Shown: positions 18,334 to 26,261 of the stretch, one piece after another
Numbering within the stretch: the stretch's first letter is position 1
How the letters are laid out: every line of letters starts with the position of its first letter
Source: an uncultured Collinsella sp.
GTDB taxonomy: Bacteria; Actinomycetota; Coriobacteriia; Coriobacteriales; Coriobacteriaceae
Length of the DNA: 29,191 bases
Assembly (NCBI GenBank): GCA_900541695.1
Contig: UQKL01000023.1
Coordinates: 1 to 29,191, forward strand
Direction: 5' to 3'
Position numbers and translations under genes: made by a program
Notes under the pieces: generated by a model
What the model was told of the DNA's origin: nothing
The model's input: only the letters and a program-made list of their open reading frames with translations
Databases searched by the model: none

Positions 18334-18362
18334 ATTATAAACTACTTTATAATTTTTGCTAA
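18334..18362 (-). promoter_or_regulatory. hicAB promoter with overlapping inverted repeat
   Basis: On the minus strand -35 TTAGCA (18357-18362), 17-bp spacer, perfect -10 TATAAT (18334-18339). An inverted repeat TTATAAAGTAGTTTATAA (18335-18352, 7-bp arms, 4-bp centre) covers the -10 and most of the spacer and is a natural candidate for the HicB operator. It lies 26 nt upstream of the hicA start. Confidence 0.75.
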
Positions 18363-18376
18363 CCAGTTAATAAATA

Positions 18377-19627
18377 TTACTGGCGCTGTTTGGGCTCGGT
18401 GACGATGGCTCGAACGATACGGGGACGATCGGTGAGGTCGCGGACGATGTGCACGTCCGAGAGACCCGCCTGGCGGCAGAGCTCGGCGGCGGCGTCGAGG
18501 GCGCCCTCGTAGAGCTCGCAGGCAAACAGGCCGCCGGCGCGCAGCATATAGGGCGCCGCATTGAGCAGGCGGCGGAAGATATCAAGGCCGTCGGCACCGC
18601 CCTCGAGCGCCAAATCGGGCTCGAAGTCCTTGACCTCGTGCGGTAGCGAGCGCATGACGTCAGTCGGAATGTAGGGCGGGTTGGAGACGAGCACGTCGAA
18701 GGTGCCCCATTCCTCGCGGGGGATAGAGCTCACCAGGTTTGTGAGGCTGAAGGCGACCTCATCGGACGTAAGCCCGAGCGCGTCGCGGTTTTTGGTGGCC
18801 AGGTCGATGGCACGCGGTTCGATATCGGTAGCGGTGCAGGTGACATGCCCACGGCGCTCCCAGGCAAGGGAAAGCGAGATGCAGCCCGTGCCGCAGCCGA
18901 CCTCGAGAACGCGGGCAGTGCGGGGCTCGACCGGAGCGGGCGCGGCGGCATCCTCCGTCAGAGACGCCTCGTGGTCGGCGCCTTCGATGGCGATGCCGTA
19001 TTCGTCGAGCTCGGGCTCAGCGGCCTCCTCGGCCTCGGTCTCTGCTGCCTGCGCGGCGGCTTCCTCGGCCTCGCGATCGGCCAGTTCCTCGGCATAGGCG
19101 CGGCTGCCCAGTACATCGCTACCCAACGCCGCCTCGTCGTCAGCTGTGAGGTTGGCGGCACGGCGCTCGGCCGTCGCTCGCTCGTCGGCCAATGCGGCTT
19201 CGGCCTTGCGCGCTTGCTCGACTTCATCGTTCCAGGGCAGCTCAACGCGCTGACGGGCGGCAGCCTCGGGACTCAGCACCTCGGCATCCAGATAATTGAG
19301 GACTTCCTCGACGAGCATCTCGGTCTCGGGACGCGGAATGAGTACGCCGGGGGCACACGCGACGTCGATCATGCGGAACTGCGTGCTGCCGGTGATGTAC
19401 TGCAGCGGCTCGCCCTTGGCGCGGCGGACGACCGCCGCGTGCATGGTCTCGAGCTGCGCCGCATCGAGCGTCTCGTCCATACGCATATATAAGTCAATGC
19501 GCGCCAGACCCGTGGCTGCGCACAGCAGCCATTCGGCAGAAAGACGGGGATGCTCCTCACCGCGCTCGGCCAGGTACTCCTTGGTCCACTCGAGACAACG
19601 CTTGATGGTCCAGATCTCGTTTGCCAT
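18377..19627 (-). CDS. prmC: Release factor glutamine methyltransferase with a large acidic insertion
   Basis: Methylates the GGQ glutamine of peptide-chain release factors using S-adenosylmethionine. From the ATG at 19627 (strong GGGGAGGA site) it has 416 residues against about 280 in the family. Residues 1-112 are the usual helical N-domain and linker (GEPLQYITGSTQFR, GVLIPRPETEMLVEEVL). Residues 236 onward are the class I methyltransferase domain, with the SAM loop VLEVGCGTGCISLSLA and the catalytic NPPYIP (316-321). Between them, about residues 115-236 (18920-19285), lies a low-complexity stretch very rich in Ala and Glu that is likely helical or disordered and has no counterpart in E. 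coli PrmC. Both conserved halves are intact and in frame, so the protein is probably active. A 633-nt gap separates it from prfA. Confidence 0.93.
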   Translation of the reverse strand: MANEIWTIKRCLEWTKEYLAERGEEHPRLSAEWLLCAATGLARIDLYMRMDETLDAAQLETMHAAVVRRAKGEPLQYITGSTQFRMIDVACAPGVLIPRPETEMLVEEVLNYLDAEVLSPEAAARQRVELPWNDEVEQARKAEAALADERATAERRAANLTADDEAALGSDVLGSRAYAEELADREAEEAAAQAAETEAEEAAEPELDEYGIAIEGADHEASLTEDAAAPAPVEPRTARVLEVGCGTGCISLSLAWERRGHVTCTATDIEPRAIDLATKNRDALGLTSDEVAFSLTNLVSSIPREEWGTFDVLVSNPPYIPTDVMRSLPHEVKDFEPDLALEGGADGLDIFRRLLNAAPYMLRAGGLFACELYEGALDAAAELCRQAGLSDVHIVRDLTDRPRIVRAIVTEPKQRQ

Positions 19628-20018
19628 GGGGTCCTCCCCTCTTAAGCGCCAGGCGGCGCGCGAATGTCGGAGCAGATTGTACGCGAGGCCAGCGCTTGGC
19701 AAGAGACGATTGAAGGCGATTATCGAGAATCAGCCCAGAATTTTTCACCGGGCTCGCTCAAAGTGTTCATTCGCCGACGTCTAGATTTGCATTCGTCAAG
19801 CTTTTGGCAAGGTTGCCCCAAAACTAACCAATATCTAACCAAACGCTTGCCACATCACTTGACGCGCAACGCGTCAAAAATCACCCCGCGACTTCTTGGA
19901 CGATTTTTCAAGCAATATTTTCAATTGCAGATGCATACCGTTAATTGCTTTCAGCAGGTAGACAGCTTGAAGTCTATCAAAGACGATTGAATAACATCTC
20001 AAAGCAATAAGCCCAACC
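19628..20018. other. Long AT-richer intergenic region upstream of prmC
   Basis: No gene is supported here. The region is poorer in GC than its neighbours and holds several symmetric sequences: TTGACGCGCAACGCGTCAA at 19859-19877 (8-bp arms, 3-bp centre); a direct repeat CTAACCA spaced 11 bp apart near 19824-19841; AAGCAAT at 19910-19916 facing ATTGCTT at 19944-19950; and GGCAAG/CTTGCC arms around 19806 and 19846. It should contain the prmC promoter, but I could not fix convincing -35/-10 boxes. Confidence 0.5.
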
Positions 20019-20047
20019 TAGTCGTTTAAGAACGTCCCCAATGACTA
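20019..20047. repeat. Short dispersed palindromic repeat, copy D1
   Basis: A 29-bp unit beginning TAGTCGTTTAAGAACG and ending CCCCAATGACTA, with imperfectly complementary ends (TAGTCGTT against AATGACTA). The first 16 bases recur at 21564-21580 and its end recurs inverted at 26098-26113. Confidence 0.7.
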
Positions 20048-20059
20048 CCTCTAAGGCGC

Positions 20060-20260
20060 CGCAGGTTGAGCATACCGCATCCGGAGCAAGGCAACGCCGC
20101 AGGCAGAGGACGGACAGCGAGCGGGTCGCATTTGAGACAAGGTGACGTGAAACGAAAGGGCGCAGACCTTCTGGTCGCGCCCTTGAAGTTGAACGTCAGA
20201 TTGTCCAAATGCGGCCCGCGCAGCGTCGAGCCGTTACGCGGTTTGGTAAAACCGCGTAAC
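20060..20260 (-). repeat. Structured intergenic repeat, copy B (3' of prfA)
   Basis: Same architecture as the copy after the LCP gene. On the minus strand, directly after the prfA stop codon, comes a perfect 12-bp hairpin (GTTACGCGGTTT with AAACCGCGTAAC, GGTA between, 20233-20260). Then a long hairpin 20121-20219: outer stem 20121-20134 with 20206-20219 (14 bp, one G-U), middle stem with the same G-A mismatch as copy A, inner stem AAGGGCGC with GCGCCCTT, and the apical GACC-TTCT-GGTC (20165-20176) beside a single bulged base at 20164, the same place as in copy A. The stem sequences differ from copy A but the pairing is kept. The CGCAGGTTGAGC box is at about 20060-20071. Confidence 0.85.
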
Positions 20261-21328
20261 CTAAACCGCCTGTGCCAGCTTCTCGGCTCGCTCGGCGGCG
20301 GCGAGTGCCTCGATGACCGTGCCGAGCTGGTCGCCCAGGAGGACGCCGTTGTAGGTGGAGTTGAAGCCGATGCGGTGATCGGTCACGCGGTCCTGGGGCT
20401 GGTTGTAGGTGCGGATCTTCTCGGAACGGTTGCCGTGGCCGATCTGGCTCTGGCGCTCGGCACCGAGCTCTGCCTGCTGCTTCTCGAGCTCCATCTCGTA
20501 CAGACGGGCGCGCAGCATCTGCATGCAGACCTCGCGGTTCTGGATCTGGGAGCGCTGCTCCTGCGACTGCACCACGGTGTTGGTGGGCAGGTGGGTGATA
20601 CGCACGGCGGAGTAGGTGGTGTTAACGCACTGACCGCCAGGGCCCGAAGCGCAGTAAGTATCGATGCGCAGGTCGGACTGGTTGATCTGGACGTCAATCT
20701 CCTCGGCCTCGGGAAGCACGGCGACGGTTGCCGTGGAGGTCTGGATGCGGCCCTGGGACTCGGTCTTGGGAACGCGCTGGACGCGGTGCACGCCGGACTC
20801 GAACTTCATGACGGAGTAGACGCGGTCGCCCTCGACCTTGAACTCGATGGACTTAAAGCCGCCGGCCTCGCTGGGGCTGGAATCGAGCACGGTGGTCTTC
20901 CAGCCGCGCGACTCGCAGAAGCGCTGGTACATCTTGTACAGGTCGCCGGCGAAGATGGCCGCCTCGTCGCCACCGGCGGCGGAGCGGATCTCGACGATGG
21001 TGTTCTTGTCGTCGTTGGGGTCGCTCGGGATGAGCATGTACTTAATGTCTTCCTCGAGCTGGGGAAGCTTGGCCTCGTTTTCGGAGATGTCCATCTGGAG
21101 CATCTCCTTCTCATCGGCATCGGTGGTATCGTGGAGCATTTCCTTGGCAGCCTCGATGTCATCGAGCGCGCCGATGTACTCGCGCGAGGCAGCGATGAGG
21201 TCGGACTGGTGCGCGTACTCCTTGTTGAGACGCGTGAACTCCTTGATGTCGGAGGCGACGGCCGGGTCGGAGAGCTTCTTCTCGAGCTCCTCGTAGGCCT
21301 TGATGATCTTTTCGAGCTTGTCGCGCAT
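20261..21328 (-). CDS. prfA: Peptide chain release factor 1
   Basis: RF1, which reads UAA and UAG stop codons and releases the peptide. 355 residues, standard length. The codon-recognition PxT motif is in RVPKTESQGRIQTS (Pro-Lys-Thr; the form is PAT in E. coli), and the catalytic loop reads SGPGGQCVNTTYSAVRITH, whose GGQ Gln is the PrmC target. The ATG at 21328 has AAAGGAG about 8 nt upstream. prmC lies downstream on the same strand but is separated by 633 nt that contain copy B of the structured repeat, so the two genes may not be strictly co-transcribed here. Confidence 0.97.
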   Translation of the reverse strand: MRDKLEKIIKAYEELEKKLSDPAVASDIKEFTRLNKEYAHQSDLIAASREYIGALDDIEAAKEMLHDTTDADEKEMLQMDISENEAKLPQLEEDIKYMLIPSDPNDDKNTIVEIRSAAGGDEAAIFAGDLYKMYQRFCESRGWKTTVLDSSPSEAGGFKSIEFKVEGDRVYSVMKFESGVHRVQRVPKTESQGRIQTSTATVAVLPEAEEIDVQINQSDLRIDTYCASGPGGQCVNTTYSAVRITHLPTNTVVQSQEQRSQIQNREVCMQMLRARLYEMELEKQQAELGAERQSQIGHGNRSEKIRTYNQPQDRVTDHRIGFNSTYNGVLLGDQLGTVIEALAAAERAEKLAQAV

Positions 21329-21536
21329 GGCAGGACTCCTTTATATGCGTGAAGGTGAAAATCGGCAGAATTGATGGGGCGCATGGCGCCACTGCGGGGG
21401 TAAGCCCAGCTAGAACATGTCGATCCTCAGATACATGCGCATCCCTTCGCGTATGGGGTACATAGTTGCGGTCTAACCCATACATGATAGCGTGCGCAGG
21501 CAAACCTGCATATAACCCGCACGGAATGAGTGGACG
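21329..21536. other. Upstream region of prfA, no gene found
   Basis: I see no gene here and no L31 gene, which precedes prfA in some bacteria. The leader holds GTATGGG/CCCATAC arms (about 21454-21460 and 21477-21484). No confident promoter boxes could be assigned. Confidence 0.4.
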
Positions 21537-21590
21537 TAGCCGTTGGGGACGCTCCTTAACGACTAGTCGTTTAAGAACGCCCAACGGCTA
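21537..21590. repeat. Dispersed palindromic repeat, copy D2 (head-to-head double unit)
   Basis: A 54-bp imperfect palindrome centred on GACTAGTC (21561-21568). The left unit begins TAGCCGTTGGGGACG and the right unit is TAGTCGTTTAAGAACG followed by CCCAACGGCTA. The right unit shares its first 16 bases with D1. It lies between the M20 peptidase stop and prfA. Confidence 0.75.
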
Positions 21591-21611
21591 ACAAAGGGAC
21601 TGTCGCTTTGT
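21591..21611 (-). repeat. Small hairpin repeat, copy E1
   Basis: ACAAAG (21591-21596) pairs with CTTTGT (21606-21611). On the minus strand it reads ACAAAG, three variable bases, CAGTCCCTTTGT, and begins 6 nt after the M20 peptidase stop codon. The same pattern recurs at 28182-28204. Confidence 0.65.
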
Positions 21612-21617
21612 CACATT

Positions 21618-23033
21618 CTAGAGCGTTTGAAGCAGAGCGATGAAAAAGCGGATACCCTGGAGGTAGGCGCGGCGGGTGATGCGCTCGTTGGTGCCGTGGA
21701 CGCCGCGATCGCACTCGTCGTCATCAACCACAAAGGCCGAGAAGCGAATGCACTCAGGGCAAATGCGCTGGTAGTTGGCAGCGTCGGTCGCACCGATCAC
21801 GGTCGAGGGCACAATTGCCACTGGCTCGAATGATCCATTTTCCTCCGTCCCCTTTGGATCACGGAAATAGCGGGCGGCGATGGAGCGAACCGCCTCGAGG
21901 CCGGGGCCACCGATGCGCGGGGACGGCGAGGGTTCGGAGCTACCGGGGCCCAGCTCCACTTCGACACGACCGGCAAGGTCCGCCCCGGCAACCGCCTCAC
22001 GGCAGCGCGCCACAACGTCGGCCACGCTCGTGCCCTCGAGCATGCGGAAGTTGATGTTGGCCCACATATCCTGCGGCATTACGTTGGCGCCGGTGCTGCC
22101 ACCCTCGATCTGCGTGGGTGCGCAGGTGGTCGTCACCAGCGGATAGAGCTTCTTGCTGGCGAGGCAATCGCAGACAATGGCATCCCCGTTGGCGGCAATT
22201 TCATCGGCCGTGTAGAGCCCCAACTCGACGAGCTGGGCGGCAAGCAAGTCGGTCACGCGCGGCGGCCACTCGATATCGCAGATTGCGGTGATGGCACGAC
22301 TGAGCATCTCGAGCGATGTGCCGCCGTAGGGGTTAGACGAATGCCCGCCTTCACTCTTCGTCTTGAGCACGATATCGGCATAGCCCTTCTCCGCGAGGTC
22401 GGCATGCATAAGCCAGCCCTCGCCCGCGCCATACTCGGCATCCGAAACGATGCGGTAGTCGCCCTCGTCGATCAGGTATTCAAGTTCAATACCGCGCTCC
22501 TCGAGCACACGACCGATCGCTCCCGCGCCGTACTGCGTGGTTTCCTCGTCCTGGCCAAAGGCGAGCAGCAGGGTGCGCTCATGCTCCCAGCCGTGCGCCA
22601 GCGCATACTCGACAGCCTCGAGAATGCCTGCGACCTGGTCCTTCATGTCGATCGCCCCACGGCCCCAGATGTAGGTGTCGTCCACGTGCCCGCTAAAGGG
22701 GGCGTGCGTCCAGTCGGCCTCGGTACCCGGCACCACGGGGACCACGTCCATGTGGCCCATGAGCATAACGGGCTTGAGGGCAGGGTCGGAACCGCTAAGT
22801 GTCACCAATAGCGAATGGTCGATAAGCTCGACCTCGCCCGCCGCGAACACGCGCGGCCACGCCTGCTGCATATAGGCGCGCAGGTCGTCGAACGGCTGCC
22901 AGTCCACCGCCTCGGCATCCATGCTCGAGATGGTCGGAAACGACAGCACGCGCCCCAGGCGCTCGCACGCGCCAGTTTCATCCAAATCGGCAAAATCGTC
23001 CTCATGCGCAAAGAAGCGCCAAACCTCGGCCAT
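21618..23033 (-). CDS. M20 family metallopeptidase (carboxypeptidase S-like)
   Basis: Zinc peptidase or amidohydrolase of the M20/ArgE/CPS1 type, cytoplasmic (no signal peptide). 471 residues. Zinc and catalytic landmarks are LMGHMDVVPV, WGRGAIDMKDQ (bridging Asp), the FGQDEET acidic pair and the C-terminal HGTNER carrying the last His. The dimerisation lid includes SEGGHSSNPYGG. These fit the longer CPS1-like dipeptide/acylated amino acid hydrolases rather than PepT or ArgE; the actual substrate is unknown. The ATG at 23033 has AAGGA close by. It is the last gene behind the amino acid ABC transporter genes, 72 nt after the ATPase gene, so imported peptides or conjugates are a reasonable guess at its substrate. 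Confidence 0.88.
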   Translation of the reverse strand: MAEVWRFFAHEDDFADLDETGACERLGRVLSFPTISSMDAEAVDWQPFDDLRAYMQQAWPRVFAAGEVELIDHSLLVTLSGSDPALKPVMLMGHMDVVPVVPGTEADWTHAPFSGHVDDTYIWGRGAIDMKDQVAGILEAVEYALAHGWEHERTLLLAFGQDEETTQYGAGAIGRVLEERGIELEYLIDEGDYRIVSDAEYGAGEGWLMHADLAEKGYADIVLKTKSEGGHSSNPYGGTSLEMLSRAITAICDIEWPPRVTDLLAAQLVELGLYTADEIAANGDAIVCDCLASKKLYPLVTTTCAPTQIEGGSTGANVMPQDMWANINFRMLEGTSVADVVARCREAVAGADLAGRVEVELGPGSSEPSPSPRIGGPGLEAVRSIAARYFRDPKGTEENGSFEPVAIVPSTVIGATDAANYQRICPECIRFSAFVVDDDECDRGVHGTNERITRRAYLQGIRFFIALLQTL

Positions 23034-23059
23034 GACATCCTTTCGATTGTGACGACAAA

Positions 23060-23080
23060 GGCCGCCCCACGGGAGCGGCC
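23060..23080 (-). promoter_or_regulatory. GC-rich hairpin between ATPase and peptidase genes
   Basis: GGCCGC (23060-23065) pairs with GCGGCC (23075-23080), extendable by three more pairs. Only TTT follows on the minus strand, so it may be a weak terminator or an mRNA processing/stability element that sets unequal expression of the transporter and the peptidase. Confidence 0.5.
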
Positions 23081-23105
23081 CTGCAACGCAAGAGCTTGCG
23101 GTCGG

Positions 23106-23891
23106 TTATTTGTCCTCGAGATAACGCGAGAGGAACTCGCGGGTGCGCTGGTGCTTGGGGTTGCCGAAGAGCTCGGCCGGCGCGGCGTCCTCGAGCACCA
23201 CGCCCTTGTCCATAAAGACCACGCGGTCGGACACGGTTCGGGCAAAGGCCATCTCGTGCGTGACGACAACCATGGTCATGCCGTCGGCAGCGAGCTTGCG
23301 CATGACCTCGAGCACCTCTCCCACGATCTCGGGGTCGAGCGCGGAGGTCGGCTCGTCGAACAGCATGATCTGCGGATTCATGCACAGGGCACGAGCGATG
23401 GCCACGCGCTGTTTTTGACCACCGGACAGGCGGCCCACGGCGGCGTGCGCGAACTTTTCGAGTCCCACGCTCGTCAGATGCTCCATCGCGACCTTCTCGG
23501 CCTCGGCCTTGCTCATCTTTTTGAGCGTGACGGGCGCGAGCGTGCAGTTGTCGAGCACATCCATGTTGTTGAACAGGTTAAAGCCCTGGAACACCATGCC
23601 GATGTCCTCGCGGAGTTTATTGATATTGCAGCGCTCGGCCGTAAGGTCCTGGCCGTGGAACCAGATGTGGCCCGCGTCCGGGGTCTCGAGCAGGTTGAGG
23701 CAACGCAGGAAGGTCGACTTGCCCGAGCCCGAGGCGCCGATAATGGTGACGACCTCGCCTGATTTGACGGACAGGTCGATGCCTTTGAGTACCTCGAGCG
23801 AGCCGAAGCTCTTGCGCAGGCCCTCGACGCGGATGAGCGGCTCATTGGTCTGTGCGGCGGCCGCAACGCCGGTAGTGGCGGTATCTGCCAT
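23106..23891 (-). CDS. Polar amino acid ABC transporter, ATP-binding subunit
   Basis: ATPase of a GlnQ/HisP-type amino acid importer. From the ATG at 23891 (GAGGAG 8 nt upstream) it has 261 residues, about 15-20 more than usual because of an Ala/Thr-rich N-terminus. Walker A is GASGSGKST, the Q-loop is in VFQGFNLF, the signature is [16 protein letters not shown], Walker B with the catalytic Glu is [14 protein letters not shown], and the H-loop His is in [10 protein letters not shown]. It begins 22 nt after the permease stop. Confidence 0.95.
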   Translation of the reverse strand: MADTATTGVAAAAQTNEPLIRVEGLRKSFGSLEVLKGIDLSVKSGEVVTIIGASGSGKSTFLRCLNLLETPDAGHIWFHGQDLTAERCNINKLREDIGMVFQGFNLFNNMDVLDNCTLAPVTLKKMSKAEAEKVAMEHLTSVGLEKFAHAAVGRLSGGQKQRVAIARALCMNPQIMLFDEPTSALDPEIVGEVLEVMRKLAADGMTMVVVTHEMAFARTVSDRVVFMDKGVVLEDAAPAELFGNPKHQRTREFLSRYLEDK

Positions 23892-23913
23892 GATGATTCT
23901 CCTCGTCTTAAGC

Positions 23914-25062
23914 CTAGTTAGAGCTGGGCAGCGTGGCAGGGGCCTCGGCGCCGAGCTTTTTGCCAAAGGCTTCGAGCAGGCGGCTCGCCACGAGCGTCAG
24001 GATCAGGTAGACCACGAGCGCCACGCAGTAGACCTCCATCTGGCGGTAGTACACGCCGGCGACGGTGGTGGTGGCGTACATGAGGTCGAACACGCCGATG
24101 ACCGAGAGCACCGACGAGTCCTTGATGTTGATGATGAGCTCGTTGGTGAGCGCCGGAATCGCGTTTTTAATGCCCTGGGGGAACACGACTTTGCGCATGG
24201 CTTGCCACTGCGAAAGACCCAGCGAGCGCGCTGCCTCGGCCTGGCCGGGGTCGATGGACTCGATGCCGCCGCGCAGGACCTCCATCATGTAGGCGGTGGA
24301 GTTGAGCGAGATGGTGACGAGGCCGGCGGTGAAGGTACTCCAGATCTGGTTGGCCTGGGCGGTCTCGAAGCCCATGCCGCGCAAAACGGTGAAACCCGCG
24401 TAATAGATGAGCAGACCCTGGACCATCATGGGCGTGCCGCGCACGATGGTGGAGTAGATGGTCGCAAAGCCGCGGCCAATGCTCTTAAAGAAGCGCACCA
24501 GGTCGTTGTCCACGCGATCGAAGGTCTGAATACGCAGGAACACAAAGAGCAACGCCAGGAAGAATGCGATGACGGTGCCGAAGGTGGCAAGCGCGATGGT
24601 GATCTCGATACCGCGGATAAAGAAGTCCCCGCTCTTGTAGGTCATGTAGACCAGGCTCGACAAAAAGTCGCTGGGGTTGGAGTCCGAGACGATGCTCACC
24701 TGTACCAGGTCGATAAACGACATGACGCAGCGGTCCACGAAAAAGATCGCCGCGATGGCAACCACGACATAGCTGCCCAAGCGTGCGCCACGACGGAAGC
24801 GCTCGGATGCGAACGGCGACGTTTCGCGATAGTCATTCCAGTGCATGAGTTTGGTGACGAGCGCCGCCGCCGACACGACGAGCCAGGCCCAAAGGATTGC
24901 CCAAAGGCAATCCTGGAAGATACCGGTGGGCGCCAAGAAGCTCAGCGGCGTGGGGTTGCGCTGGCTAAACGCCAGGCCAAGCGCCGCGATGACACTCGTG
25001 CCCAGGTACACATAACGGTGGTCGGCCTTGATAAAGGAGGCCAGACGATTGATGGTTTTCAT
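23914..25062 (-). CDS. Polar amino acid ABC transporter permease with an N-terminal membrane extension
   Basis: HisMQ/GlnP-type permease. 382 residues against about 220-240 for typical members. The C-terminal about 230 residues are the normal domain, with about five helices and the EAA loop [20 protein letters not shown] that docks on the ATPase. The first about 150 residues add roughly three hydrophobic segments (near 18-36, 48-75 and 95-118) of unknown role. The ATG at 25062 has GGGAGG about 4-5 nt upstream and lies 9 nt after the stop of the binding-protein gene. Confidence 0.93.
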   Translation of the reverse strand: MKTINRLASFIKADHRYVYLGTSVIAALGLAFSQRNPTPLSFLAPTGIFQDCLWAILWAWLVVSAAALVTKLMHWNDYRETSPFASERFRRGARLGSYVVVAIAAIFFVDRCVMSFIDLVQVSIVSDSNPSDFLSSLVYMTYKSGDFFIRGIEITIALATFGTVIAFFLALLFVFLRIQTFDRVDNDLVRFFKSIGRGFATIYSTIVRGTPMMVQGLLIYYAGFTVLRGMGFETAQANQIWSTFTAGLVTISLNSTAYMMEVLRGGIESIDPGQAEAARSLGLSQWQAMRKVVFPQGIKNAIPALTNELIINIKDSSVLSVIGVFDLMYATTTVAGVYYRQMEVYCVALVVYLILTLVASRLLEAFGKKLGAEAPATLPSSN

Positions 25063-25071
25063 GCTGCCTCC

Positions 25072-25998
25072 CTATGCCGGCTGGCGGTCGAGGCACGCGT
25101 CCCACATTTGGTCGCGTTCCTCTTGGCTAATGCCCTTGAGTGTCTTGTCGATGAGTTTAAGCAGTTTGTCCGAGCCCTTGCGACAGCCGACGTTTGCCGC
25201 GACCTCCTGCTTAAAGCCCTCGCCCTCGGCAAAACGAATAGGGACGATACCCGGGTTTTGGGCCATATAGCCCTTCTCGTTCTCGGTGTTGTAAGTCACG
25301 GCGTCGCACGTGCCCTGCAGCAGATTCGAGAACACCGTGGGGACGGAGTCGACCGGGTTCTTGTGCACAACGCCCGGAATCTCGTCGATGACGGTGTCGA
25401 GCATGGTGTCCTTTTGGCCGAGTACCGTGGCACCGCTAAAGTCGCTGAGCTTGGTGGCGTTTTGGTAGGGGGAACCCTCTTTTACGAACAGGCCAAAGTA
25501 GCCAATAAAGTACGGGTCGGAGAAGCCGACCGACTCCTCGCGCTCGGGCGTGGCGCTCATACCGGCGATGATGAGGTCGATCTGGCCGTTGTTGAGCGAA
25601 TCGATGAGGCCCGAGAAGCTCTGCTTGACGGCAACGGGCTCGCCACCGAGGGCCTTGCAGACGATCTTGGCGATCTGCACGTCGTAGCCATCGGCATAGG
25701 CGCCCTGCACGTTGTCGATGGGGATAGTGTACTCACTGGCTTCGGAAACCTGCCAGTTGTACGGGGCGTAGGCCGCCTCCATGCCAATGCGGATCTTGTC
25801 CTTGCCGATCACGGAATCGGACAGGTCGTCGCGACCGCCGCCCGTCGTGGGCTGAACCACCTTGAGCGTGGACGGACGCTGACAGCCGGCGAGCGCGCCG
25901 GCGACGACGGAAGCGCTCGCAGCGAGAGCGCTACCCAAGAAGATGCGACGGCTGCACACCGGCTGTGGATGCGCGTCGCGCTGATGGGGAGAATGCAT
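25072..25998 (-). CDS. Amino acid ABC transporter substrate-binding lipoprotein, Tat-type signal
   Basis: Family 3 (SBP_bac_3) solute-binding protein, probably for a polar amino acid. From the ATG at 25998 (GGAAGG 7 nt upstream) it has 308 residues. The N-terminus carries a twin-arginine motif SRRIFLGS (from residue 16), a hydrophobic stretch and a lipobox LAGC with Cys39, so it appears to be exported folded and lipid-anchored. The mature part shows IGMEAAYAPYNW, SFSGLIDSLNNGQIDLIIAGM and GFSDPYF, typical of the ligand-binding lobes. The ligand cannot be named from sequence. It is the first gene of an operon continuing with the permease, the ATPase and the M20 peptidase. Confidence 0.93.
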   Translation of the reverse strand: MHSPHQRDAHPQPVCSRRIFLGSALAASASVVAGALAGCQRPSTLKVVQPTTGGGRDDLSDSVIGKDKIRIGMEAAYAPYNWQVSEASEYTIPIDNVQGAYADGYDVQIAKIVCKALGGEPVAVKQSFSGLIDSLNNGQIDLIIAGMSATPEREESVGFSDPYFIGYFGLFVKEGSPYQNATKLSDFSGATVLGQKDTMLDTVIDEIPGVVHKNPVDSVPTVFSNLLQGTCDAVTYNTENEKGYMAQNPGIVPIRFAEGEGFKQEVAANVGCRKGSDKLLKLIDKTLKGISQEERDQMWDACLDRQPA

Positions 25999-26097
25999 AA
26001 TCTGCCTTCCCTGTTGAATCGTATGCTGACGACTTAACAGGATATACGCCAGCGACCAGCAGTGCAGCACAAGCTCGAAAAATTAATAGACACATGG

Positions 26098-26113
26098 TAG
26101 TCATTGGGGACGT
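26098..26113. repeat. Partial dispersed repeat, copy D3
   Basis: TAGTCATTGGGGACGT is the exact reverse complement of the last 16 bases of D1 (20032-20047). As with D1, it sits beside a copy of the long structured repeat, and it lies upstream of the binding-protein gene. Confidence 0.65.
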
Positions 26114-26137
26114 CGATGTTTTGGCAATGCCGGCGAG

Positions 26138-26233
26138 CGACGTCCAGAGCGAACAAGTGGCATGAAAAAGACAAGGCATGACCAGAAGGTCTATGCCTTG
26201 CCTTTTGAATGACAAATTATCGCTCTGGACGGC
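26138..26233 (-). repeat. Structured intergenic repeat, copy C (3' of the aldose epimerase)
   Basis: Closely similar to copy A in the outer stem (26138-26150 with 26222-26233; the G-U pair of copy A is a T-A pair here) and in the flanks AACAAGTGGCATGAAAAAG and TTTTGAATGACAAATTA. The inner stem is CAAGGCAT with ATGCCTTG. The apical hairpin reads GACC-AGAA-GGTC, the reverse complement of the loop in copies A and B, and the bulged base (T26192) is on the other side. The second hairpin next to the stop codon is degraded (26234-26261). T5 follows the inner stem on the minus strand, so it may also terminate. Confidence 0.85.
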
Positions 26234-26261
26234 ACGCAGCATCGACCGAGCGGCGGAACCT

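Noticed and set aside
19664..19990. Plus-strand frame of 108 residues in the prmC-prfA gap
   Set aside because: Partly overlaps the prmC leader, has no ribosome site that convinced me, and its composition is not protein-like.
23509..26037. Very long plus-strand open frame (842 residues) opposite the ABC transporter operon
   Set aside because: Covers three genes with clear motifs on the minus strand; its product is rich in His, Arg and Asp without domains.
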